Of a stretch of 64,000 nucleotides of DNA, positions 42,136 to 54,337 are shown piece by piece; within the stretch, counting starts at the first letter, position 1; the number at the start of each line of letters is the position of its first letter. The notes beneath the pieces are model-generated. The model ran no database searches. It saw only the letters and a program-made list of their open reading frames with translations, and was not told the DNA's origin. The position numbers and the translations under genes were made by a program. The stretch comes from Phymorhynchus buccinoides (taxonomy: Eukaryota; Mollusca; Gastropoda; Neogastropoda; Raphitomidae). Location: assembly GCA_017654935.2 (NCBI GenBank), contig CM065687.1, positions 18,848,829-18,912,828 of the forward strand. Direction: 5' to 3'.

Positions 42136-42650
42136 TGTACTATATGCTTTTTCCAATGGTAAAAAAATATAATCACACAATGAATAAATTAATAAATAAA
42201 ACATGCTACGCGAAAGAAACACCCAAAGGCGGTAGTGGGACCCAGAGCACCTTCGAGTGTTTATTTCGCAGAACATTTTATAACGCAAGGAAGATAAATC
42301 TATTTTTAAAGGCACCGAAAGAGGTTTAACGTTTATTTTGTAACTAGCTTCCTGCTTGCTACACTTCGCACCCGCACTTGTCACACACAATCTCTCACTC
42401 ACAATCTCTCTCTCTCACACACTCTCTCTTTTGCCTCTCACATTCTTTTCATTTATGATACAAGGGAAGTAACCAGTGAAAAACCAGTCCAGCCAGTCAT
42501 TCCCTACTACCCTTTCTTCTGATCTTTATATGGGACCATCTGTGTAATCATGATACACCACCACACAAAATTTGAAGCGATTCTGTTCAGTGGTTCGTGA
42601 GTTACAGGGTGGACAGACAAGACACGCACACACAGGCAATAATTTTATTA

Positions 42651-43075
42651 TATGTGACCCAGCACCATGAAAGGGACATTAAGTATCAAACTGAACAATC
42701 TGAGAAAATTATACATTTGAAAACTTCAGATAATTCTCTTTCTAATGACACAAGAACCATTCTTGTATCTTTTCCCGTTACAGAGTTATGAACATTTAAA
42801 GTTAGTAGGGTGAGCGTCGGCTATTTTGAGAAAAGTCTAAAGTCTAGCCTAGCTGAAAAAAATGCATTGACCTGCTCGTTTTAAAACACTTATAATACCA
42901 TTTAGAGACCATATTAAAGATGATCCTTTATAAATATGAAAGATAAGATGTTAGAGAATGCAAAAATACCCATAACTCAAAATTGACCCCCAAAATGAGA
43001 TTTTTTACTTTGCAAGCCTGTTGTGAGAAACTAGCCCAGTGACTTAATGTCCCTTTTGTGGTGCTGGGTCACATA
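42651..43075. mobile_element. MITE family F copy 2
   Basis: tatgtgacccagcaccatga to ttgtggtgctgggtcacata; the interior aligns with copy 1 throughout (attctgagaaaattatac, ttttcccgtt). Confidence 0.9.
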
Positions 43076-43782
43076 TAGGTATAGATGTTGTCCCATCTTC
43101 TGGGCCATACAGTCACCTTGCTCCCAAACCACTCCTTCCCCGACGCCCAACTTAACTCAAGCTCATACCCTTGTTTGTTAAATTGCCAATTCTAAAACCA
43201 GTGATTCTTAGAAAGCAATGAACATTAGGTTGTCAAGAGCTCCCATTCCCAGAGAGGAAACTGCATTTTATCTAGAAATTTTGGGGTCCGAAATATTTGC
43301 TGAATAAAACATCACATTTGTTCCCATTTGTTGTGTTTTCTGTTGTTTGAATGCTCTATATTTTTTTATTTTTTTTTTACGTCCTCCGACCTGCTTAAAG
43401 GCACATATGGGACATTGAATGCTCTATATAGAAGGTATGCCATGGTAAAATATTGAAAAAACAAAACTCATACCAAAAAAAAAAAAATGGTTGAAAGAAT
43501 CTGGCTACACACATACCATTATTTTCTCCTTTTATCCCCCCCTTCTTTTTCTAAAAGTTCATAGGATTTCTTTGAACATTCTTGATCAGAGGAGATTTCT
43601 CCAGCTAGAATAAAATAAATAGAAAGTGATGGAGGTGGAGAGGGGGGTGGGGGGAGCTAAGAAAAAAGAAAGGGGACCAGAATAAGGGAGAGGTTGAGCA
43701 ATTGGAACAAGCGGGATAGGGAGAGATCTAGGGGAAAATAGTGGTGAGGGGAAATCCTGAAGGAGAGTTGAACTTGACAAAA

Positions 43783-43977
43783 GTAAGGCCGTGTATGTAC
43801 ACTCATAAGTGGAGATTCCATGCGGAAACCCGTGAGCAATCCATAAATAAAGTGAAACAAAGAAGGGAAAAGATTTGCGTACGTGTCCGGATTTCCTCAA
43901 CTTTTATCCTTCTTTCTTCCACTTATTTAGGGTTTTCCGTACGGAACTTACGTGTCTTATGTGAACCCGGCCTAAGG
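43783..43977. mobile_element. MITE family I copy 2, gene 2 3' flank
   Basis: aaggccgtgtatgtacactc at the left, cttatgtgaacccggcctaa at the right, sharing catgcggaaaccc and caatccataaataa with copy 1. It starts about 11 bp past the gene 2 stop codon. Confidence 0.78.
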
Positions 43978-43987
43978 GGTTAGCTAT

Positions 43988-44169
43988 TTATTGCACCCCA
44001 CCCCCCATGCTGACGGCCACTCTGTTGGTTTTGCCGCCGCAACAGGAGCACCAGGGTTTGGCGAACAGTTCCTCCACATCCTCCAGCTTCTTGCCCTTGG
44101 TTTCCGGCAGCAGGAGCAGGAGAAAGAGGAAGCCCAGCGTAGCAACGCCCACAAACAGCCAGTATGTGC
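43988..44169 (-). CDS. SLC2A13: gene 2 exon 6: TM12 and C-terminus, stop
   Basis: Acceptor ttctgctttcag, phase 1 in. It encodes [39 protein letters not shown], a short CSCCGG cysteine cluster and SMGGGVQ before TAA. The cysteine cluster corresponds to the C-T-C-G of human HMIT. A MITE starts about 11 bp past the stop. The acceptor and the first dozen bases of the exon are repeated upstream. Confidence 0.93.
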
Positions 44170-46064
44170 CTGAAAGCAGAAAAAGCAAAACGATTGTGGC
44201 AAGATTTTTTTTTGGATTTTTTGACAATTACACACACACACACCTCAATCATACATGCACAGAACAAAGTCTTAATCATCATATGAGGAAGACAGTACGT
44301 GGCTGAAAGCAGAAAAAGCAAAACAATTGTGGCAAGATTTTTGTGTGGATTTTTTGACAATTACACACACCTCACTCATACATACACAAAACACAGTCTT
44401 AATCATCATATGAGGAAGACAGTACGTGGCTGAAAGCAGAAAAAGCAAAACGATTGTGGCAAGAATTGTTTTTGTATTTTTTTACAATTACACACACACA
44501 CACAATCACTCATACATGCACAGAACAAAGTCTTAATCATCATATGAGGAAGACAGTACGTGCCTGAAAGCAGAAAAGCAAAACGATTGTGGCAAGAATT
44601 TTGTTTGTATTTTTGTACAATTACACACACACACACAATCACTCATATGTGCACAGAACAAAGTCTTAATCATCATAATGAGGAAGACAGTATGTGCCTG
44701 AAAGCAGAAAAGCAAAACGATTGTGGCAAGAATTTTTTTTTTTTTTTGGGGACAACTACACACACATACACACCTCACTCATACATGCACAGAACAAAGT
44801 CTTAATCATCATATGAGGAAGACACTCACGTTTGTTTGCTTTTCGGTTTAGCACTTGCTTCTGCCTGGCATAACTGAATGTCTGATTTGTTACTACTAGT
44901 TTCCACTAAATGTTTTGGAATACAGTTACAGAATCAATTACTCTCTCTTTCGATCTGTGTGTGTGTGTTAGAGAGTGAGAGAGAGAGAGAGAGAGAGTGA
45001 GTGTGTGTGTGTGTGTGGCTGTGTATGTGTGTGGCTGTATGTTGTATGTCTGTGTGTGTTTAATATGCGCAGACTTTTCGTTTACTTATTTGTCTTTTGA
45101 CAGCACTATCAATCAACACAACCTTTCATTCAACATTCTATTCTAAACCAGAACTAGAAGATTGTTTGGAATTTAATTTCATGTCCCATTACTTCCCAGT
45201 GCAATTTGCTGTCTTGCCCTGTTGACAGACGCCTTTGCATTGGATGTCGTCACTCATTACAGGTCATCATCAACAGCAGCACAAAAAGCATTAACCCTTT
45301 CACTGCCAGCCAGCCATTTTCATAGCACAAAGAAAACCCATTAAGAAATTAAGGTCTTCAGATAACAGGCCTTAGTTTGATTCCCTTTAGTGACATGGGT
45401 GTTAACCTTTACCAGATGTTGCTTGTGATTATACTTCTCCAGATGATGCGGGTCTCCTCGTACCCACAGATTTTTACATGCATTGTAACAGTATTTATCC
45501 CTCTCCAGATGATGCGAGTTCTCCGGGACCCATACTCGTCAAAGAGTCACCATGTGTTTATGCTTCTCCAGATGGCGTGGGTCTCCCACGACCCATACTC
45601 AATGCACTGCAATGACATATTTCTGCTCTTTAAAGTATGGGTCCTCCGTGACCGGCGTTACATAGGAGAAATATGTTAATATGACGTATCTAATTATTAA
45701 TTTAGTTTTTACTGCATTGGCATCAAAATTTGCTGATATATGCCAAACTATGTTTTTAAAAAAATACCTAAAATGTTATTATCATAGTCCCAATAGTTCC
45801 TGAGATATTAAGTCATTTGTGTGTCTATGGGTCATGGGCGACCCAAAAAGTCTGGTAAAGGTTAGACCATTGTGGTACATAAATGCGACATTGGTGGTGA
45901 AAGGGTTAAAGCATTCATCAAGTTTGTGTTTCACCACTATAAGTTAAGGGATCAGTGTTTTGTTGTTCATGGAATTGTGTTAACATTCTATGTGAGGTCA
46001 ATGGGTGAGGAATTTCGAAAAGAGGAAAAGGTAAAAACTGAGGGAGGTTGGGAAGAAAGTACTG

Positions 46065-46112
<48 letters not shown>

Positions 46113-46189
46113 CTTTGTCGGTTTGTCTGAGTGTGTGTGTGTGTCTTTCATTTAACATCTATCCACTTCTCATGATAATTCACACTTCT

Positions 46190-46225
<36 letters not shown>

Positions 46226-49200
46226 GATAGGGGTATTGGGGGAGCAGTGAGCTTGTCATAGCAATAAAGATGGACTGGTGAAACGGTAGTCCAAGCAAAG
46301 AGAAGGCATGGTAAACTATACCTATACAGGAACCTGTATATGCGTCAAGGAAACGGAGTACGTAAGCTTGGTGCAACAAACTGAATGACAAAAATGAATA
46401 AATTCAACAACAACAAAAGATAAACCCTGTTGTTCCATTTGCTATGCACTCCCATGCCTACAGAACAAGGAATTTACCAAAAAAGTGAAAAAGAAGAAAA
46501 AACTCAAAACTCGCAAATCTTTTATTGACTATGGCCACCAGCCTCAATCACGATAATAACACAGGGTTCGCACAGATTTTTCATACCAAAATTCACAAAC
46601 TTTCATAGACCTTTTCAAAGACTCCTTAATCCATTCTCAAAGACCTCCCTATGATGACGATTGCTTCGATCACGATCACTCAAGTTGCACCGGTGTTGTC
46701 AAAAGACCCGGATATATATAGCGAAGGCAAAATGAGTAGGTATAACTCACGACAAATCGAGGACGTCTGCTAGACGGAACTAGATTGTCCATCCGCGGAT
46801 ATCAGAAAATAAGCCTAATGAAATTGCTTCTTTACCAGTTCTGGAAGTAAACAAAACATCCTTTTTTACACCAATGACGTGTTTTTTTAGGCATCAATGA
46901 CTTTTTCACAAACCATTCAATGATTTTCACAGACCAAAGCCAATTAAGACTTTCAAAGACCTTCAAAGACTGTGTGGACCCTGTAACATAAAGAGACAAC
47001 AAATCAGAGCTTCATGTACCGTAAGCAGTGATATTTTCGATGAGGGTCAGGAAGGTCATGGACACGACCAGGTTGGAGATCCATGCCTACAGAATTAAGA
47101 ATTTACACAAAAAAGCGAAAAAGAAGAAAAAAACGTTACTGCACGCAGCAGACTCAAAACTCACAAATCTTTTATTGACTATGGCTCGCGATAATAACAT
47201 AAAGAGACAACAAATCAGTGCTTCATGTACCGTAAGCAGTGATATTTTCGATGAGGGTGAGGAAGGTCATGGACACGACCAGGTTGGAGATCCAGTTGGT
47301 GGCAGCAGACATGGAGTTCCCCGTGGACCTGGCCCACAGCGGGTAAATCTCCGCGTTGATGGTCCACGGCATGGGGCCCATGCCTGGCAAGAGACAGACC
47401 ACCTTGTCAGCATTACATGATCATTTATACAGACAACATAAGAGGTACATCTCTGGGTTGAGACAAACCACCTTGTCAGCATTACATGATCATTTATAAG
47501 GACAACATAAGAGGTACATCTCTGGGTTGAGACAGACCACCTTGTCAGCATTACATTATCATTTATACAGACAACATAAGAGGTACATCTCTGGGTTGAG
47601 ACAAACCACCTTGTCAGCATTACATGATCATTTATACAGACAACATAAGAGGTACATCTCTGGGTTGAGACAAACCACCTTGTCAGCATTACATGATCAT
47701 TTATACAGACAACATAAGAGGTACATCTCTGGGTTGAGACAAACCACCTTGTCAGCATTACATGATCATTTATACAGACAACATAAGAGGTACATCTCTG
47801 GGTTGAGACAGACCACCTTGTCAGCATTACATGATCATTTATACAGACAACATAAGAGGTACATCTCTGGGTTGAGACAAACCACCTTGTCAGCATTACA
47901 TGATCATTTATACATATAACATAAGAGGTACATTTCTGGGTTGAGACAGACCACCTTGTCAGCATTACATGATCATTTATAAGGACAACATAAGAGGTAC
48001 ATCTCTGGGTTGAGACAGACCACCTTGTCAGCATTACATGATCATTTATACATATAACATAAGAGGTACATCTCTGGGTTGAGACAGACCACCTTGTCAG
48101 CATTACATGATCATTTATACAGACAACATAAGAGGTACATCTCTGGGTTGAGACAGACCACCTTGTCAGCATTACATGATCATTTATAAGGACAACATAA
48201 GAGGTACATCTCTGGGTTGAGACAAACCACCTTGTCAGCATTACATGATCATTTATACATATAACATAATAACTGGCATAGCTTTTTCATCTACTTAAAG
48301 GCCCTTTGTTCAAAAATAAGGACACCCGACAGAAACAGAAATGATCTATCAACATACAAAAACACACAACTTGTCTTTTTTTCTTTTCAAATCACACTAC
48401 CCAAACATACCATTACTCAAAGTTTTCCAAACCATTATAAGATTTTAAGAAGCAGTACATAACTAAGGTGTCATTTAACAGGTTTAGGGGTGGGAGGTGG
48501 AGGGTCTTGGAGGGTGGTGGTGGTGGTGGGGAATAGGTAAACAGGTCAACAAATGAAACATAACTGTGGAATGATTGAAGGAATACAAATTGTTGACTAT
48601 CAAACAAATCAAACACTAATAATGACTATGTAAAACAATAAGCATTCCAACACACACAAAAGCTTACAACGCACTTTGCGGGCTAACCATAACATGATAC
48701 ACAACAACAACAACAAAATCGGTGTGAAGCAAAACATACAATACATGCAAAATCCGATTCCCAACAACTCACCGGGCGCAAAGCACATGAGGTAAAGGGC
48801 CAGGCCAAAGATGCACATCCAGGAGTAAGGGGTGGGGCAGTAGTCAGTGGCAAACTGGGCACTGGAGCCCTGGGCAGTGGCGTTGGCTGAACACCGCCCC
48901 AAGGCGGCGTAGTCACTGTCACTGGTGATGGCAGGGACGCAGGACCCGTTCACCGGGTCCCCCGAGGCGTCCAGGTAGCAGAACCCGCAGCCGCTGTCTC
49001 CTATGCAGCTTTGGCACGACCTGAAAACCATGGCATTAACCCTTTTATCGCCACTGTCGCCTCTTGGCACCAGAATGATTTAACACCCATGTGACTGAAA
49101 GGCATCAAATGAGGGTCTGTTAACCAATGACCCTATGTTCTTAATTTTGGAAGGGGAAGGACAGGCCCTATTTTTATGCATGTCACAGAGGAATCCCCAA

Positions 49201-49909
49201 CATTGCAGACAGAATGTTTTCTTTACCCAGGTAAGTTTAATGGAAAGTTTTGGCTGATAAATGGCTGGCGTTGAAAGGGTTAACCCCTTCACTGCTAGAG
49301 GAAAAATAGAGAAATTGTTGATTTTCTTATTATAAAAAAATTTAAAAGAGACCTGTTAGACTCAATCTGAGAAAATGGTCTAGAGAGATATCTTTCCTGA
49401 TTTGTCTAAACCCAAACCCACAACCATCATTCCAGGGCTATGACATCAAAAGTTATGACATCATCGATGACATCACACATCCTGTAGTAGGCACGGGACC
49501 GGGCAGGGAAGGGGTTAATATTAATAAGTTCAGTATGCAGACCTGTTACCCCCTACACAAGTCTTGAGTAGTCTGGATAGCTAAAATGAGTAGTTTTTGT
49601 GCAAAATGTGTAGTTTTATTCATTAAACCATCAAATAATGTTCACTGAAAATGAGTAGTAATCAAGAATTAATGAGCATTATTTTCAGGTTTGAAGAGTA
49701 GTAGAAGTCCAAATTGAGTAGAATACTACTCGAAAAGAGAAGAGTAAACAGGTCTGAGTATGGTGTGTGTGTGTGTGTGTGTGAATTATTTTTTTAATTC
49801 TTCCTGAGCTAAGGATCTCGTGCAGAATCCAGCAGCAGAAACATTACCTAGTTTTTTTTCTTTGAAGCAGCTTTGGCTTATACCTCAAAACTGTGACATT
49901 AATAGTATG

Positions 49910-49951
<42 letters not shown>

Positions 49952-52581
49952 GTGTGTGTGTGCATAGATTTAGCACGGAATCCAGTAGCAGAAACATTAC
50001 ATAGATTGTTTTTCTTTTCTTCTGCTTTAGCATGCTATGGAAATCATACCCTCTACTAGAGCCTGTGTGTGTACAAAGGAACTAGTGAAGAATGCTGTGG
50101 GAGAAGCATTAGGTTTTTCTACTCTACTCTGATAAAGCATGGCTTGGAAATCATAGCATTCAGGTTTCATGGCTTTTTGACCTGGATACATCCTGTGACT
50201 TAAAAAAAAAAAAAAATGTTTACATTCTGTGGCTTTGATCTGCTACTTTAACCCATTCAAGTCGTTCCGGCCATATATGTCCAGAATTAATAGACAGCTG
50301 TCAATTTGACGCATTTGCTTAAAGGGAAGTAAATCTAAGTGCACATCTTGGTCACTTCTAAACTCGCTTCGCTCTCTTAGACCACAATTTTGCCTCTAAC
50401 TTTGCTTTTGTAGTTGTTTGTTGTGGGGGTAACCAATTGGTGTAGAGTTTTTCTATATAAAGTCTATATATAAAAAAAAAGTCTGATCTACCACTTCCCT
50501 ATGTCTAAACCTGAAGTAAAAACCCGTAATCTTCCTTCATTTCTCCTTTTGTTTTTGTATGTTTTGTTTGTGAGTATGGCTGGAGTGATTTGTGAGTTTT
50601 TTTAATAATTCAAAATCGTTGCGATGCGAATGAGTTAATCCTGATTATCACAAAGGTACAAGGGGATGGGGAAGGGTGGAACATATTTTGAGCACAGATA
50701 ATCTCTTTTCTTGCTGCAGTTCTTGAACAACCACACAACACACGAGTATGCTTAGCACATCAGACCTTGATATTATCATCTTCTTTGGATGAATCAACAC
50801 TCACATCATAATATCTCATACAGAGCAAAACAAACATTCTGCCCCCTTTTCCACATTCAAACGTAGACACTCTTGCTTATGAGAGAAGCATGTTAAACTT
50901 GAGAACCACCCTACCACAATGTAATGCTTCTGATCGGCATGCATGAAATGGCTCTTTCACACCGTGGCATCCATCATCCCAAAATGCACAGCTATACAAC
51001 GTATGCAAGTCACTTACCTGTATAGAGAGCAGGTGGAGTTGTCAAAAACCGTCTCATTGTAAGTGATGGGTGGAGAGTTGGAAAAGTTCAGTTGAAAACC
51101 CACTGCCAGAACGGCTAAACTCAGAATCACACCTGCAACACACAGATTAAGGGCAACAATTCAGAATCACACCTGTAACACGCAGATCAGGGCAACAACT
51201 CAGAATCACACCTGTAACACACAGATTAAGGGCAACAACTCAGAATCACACCTGTAACACACAGATCAAGGCAACAACTCAGAATCACACCTGTAACACA
51301 CAGATTAAGGGCAACAACTCAGAATCACACTTGTAACACACAGATTAAGGGCAACAACTCAGAATCACACAGATTAAGGGCAACAACTCAGAATCACACC
51401 TGTAACACACAGATCAGGGCAACAACTCAGAATCACACCTGTAACACACAGATTAAGGGCAACAACTCAGAATCACACTTGTAACACACAGATTAAGGGC
51501 AACAACTCAGAATCACACCTGTAACACACAGATCAAGGCAACAACTCAGAATCACACCTTTAACACAAAGATCAAGGCAACAGCTAAGAATCACACCTGT
51601 AACACACAAATCAAGGCAGCAACTTCAACAACAGTGCAGGCACGCATTACTGACATCAAACACTGGATGAGCTCAAACAAACTCAAACATGACAAAACCG
51701 AAGCCCTACTCATTCACTCACAAAACAAGCCATTACTCGACTCTACCCCCTCTTCTATCAAAGTTGGTGACACAAGCATTCAGTTCTCCTCCATAGCAAG
51801 AAACTCTTTAGGGGGTCACTTTCTCCAACACTCTCTCCATGGACACACATGTCTCAAACATCTGCCGCTCAGCTTACCATGAACTCAGGAAAATCAGCAG
51901 CATTCGCCACCTTCTCACTTTTGAAGCAGCCCAGACCCTCTTCTTTTCTCTTGTTCTGTCCAAGTTTGAATACTGTAATTCCCTTCTCTCTGGCATCCCT
52001 CACTATCTTACTGACAAACTCCAAAAGGTCCAAGATTCAGCAGCACGACTCGTATTCAGGGCAAAAAAGCAAGATCACGCACAGCCTCTTCTACAGCAAC
52101 TTCACTGGCTACCCATTTCTGCTCGAATAGATCACAAAATATCTATTCTCTGTTTCAAATCTCTCACTGATCCTTACTTTCCTGTCTATCTCTCTGATAT
52201 TCTGCACATCTACTCTCCTACCAGACAACTCCGTTCATCTTCAGACAACCAAATTTTCACCATACCACGGACCAAGACAAAGACTTATGGCAACCGAACT
52301 TTCTCCTTCTTTGCACCTAAAACATGGAACCAACTTCCATTCACCACTCGCCACTCAGAAACACTCCTACACTTCAAAACTGCTCTGAAAACTCACTATT
52401 TCCGTCAGTCCCACAATATGTCTGTCTCTCTGTCTTTCTATTTCTCTCTCTCTCTATTTTTTAAATTTATTATCTGTCTCCAACTCTCTCTCCCTCTCCC
52501 TCTCTGTCTCTCTTTGTCTCTCTCTCTCTCTCTCCCTCCCCCTCCATCTATCTGGCACGCATATGTGTGTGCGTGCATGCA

Positions 52582-52652
<71 letters not shown>

Positions 52653-52960
52653 CAGAATCAGAATCAGAATCAAGGTTTATTGCCCTTTAAAACCAATACA
52701 AGGTTTTATATGACACTAATAAATATTATAACAATAACGGTAATAATAACAGAATAAAGTTTTAATTACGTAACATTTTTGTTAAATACTTTTTTTTTCT
52801 TTTCTTTCTTTGTACTGTGTGTGTGTGTGTGTGTGTGTGCGTGTGCGTGTGGATAGCTCTGATCCATAACGACGGTTCTTCTCATTATTTTCATAACTGT
52901 TTTCATGAGTTTGGTTCTTCTAGTGCATAATGGGTGCATGCTTGTGCATTGTGTGTGCAT

Positions 52961-52997
<37 letters not shown>

Positions 52998-54285
52998 TCT
53001 GAATGTTTGTGAGCCATGTATCCGCCCATGTGTACTTTACTTTTGCAGTTGTCATTGTAAATGTACATTGATAATTGAGTTGTTACTGTTATTGTTTTAA
53101 TCTGTTCTTTTACAAGAGGCAAAGCCTTCAAGGCTCACTCGAACAGGTACATGTGGGACAATAACAAAGATTTAGGGGGTGTCTAAAGTACAATATTTCC
53201 AATAAAATGTTAAAGTACAAATGAAACTATCGTTAATGGATACACAGACAAAAAAAGTGCCTGTGCCGAGAATCGTACCCGGAACCATTGGCATGACAGA
53301 CAGAGACTCTACCAATGAGCTATTGAGGCTTTCAGTGTTGATGAGTTTCTTAACTCATGTTGCCTGTTGAATACTCTCTAGTCTAACCCACTAATCTAAA
53401 ATGTTATCGGTTTGTTATCTGTTTACAGTGTTGTTTTAAGTATTTAATTGTTCAAATCATTATTGTTTGAAAGCTTGCATAGACATCTATATGTGTGCAA
53501 AGTTTGAACAATGTATGCCTTCTATTTCCTGAGAAAATGCCAACGTTAAAGTTTGGAGATTAGACCACAGACGCAACACACACACACACACACAACCGAA
53601 CAACTATCATACGAGGTTAACACGAGTGAGCCAAAAAGCAATTGTGTCACTGTACATTTTTTTAATAAACAAATCAATTGGACACAACGACAAAGAAGAC
53701 AGACAGGACATGCATTCTTTTTCAACACATTTTTTTTTTAAAGTAGGGTTTACTAAACAGGTCAGAAAAACAAAACAGTGAATACAATGTAATTATGTAT
53801 CAGTCACTACAATCACAATTAGTCTACCATTCGTACAAACTTATTCACTAAAACTGATAATAAAAAACAGGGTCAGCAAAACTTCACAGATAGCGGGCAA
53901 ACTTGTAAACCAGCCAGTTTGGCTTTTTATCTCTTTTAAACCCCCTCTGTTCAAATCTGCTTATTATGGTTTATCTTGCCTAATCTATCAGCCAGACAAG
54001 TTTCTGGCCATGATTCAGTCAAGGTAGGACGAGTAAAACTTCGAAACAGAAAGACAAACTGAATAAATGGGGGGAAAATTCAAACCAAGTCTCGTACTTA
54101 ACTTTTATGCCCTCTTTCTCACCCTTATCTTGTTCTTAAGATGTTGTTAGTACATGAAGAAAGATTAACAAGCTGGTTTTGAACTCTGATGCGCTTGCAA
54201 AGATGTGCAAGTATGTGTCTGTGAGTGTGAGTGCACGTGTGTGTTTTGTGTCTGTGAGTGTGTGTGGGTGTGTCTCTGTGTGTGT

Positions 54286-54337
<52 letters not shown>

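Noticed and set aside
47267..48241. 324-residue minus-strand open frame with 23-residue repeats
   Set aside because: Product of the 69-bp array; it runs into gene 2 exon 5 in the wrong frame.
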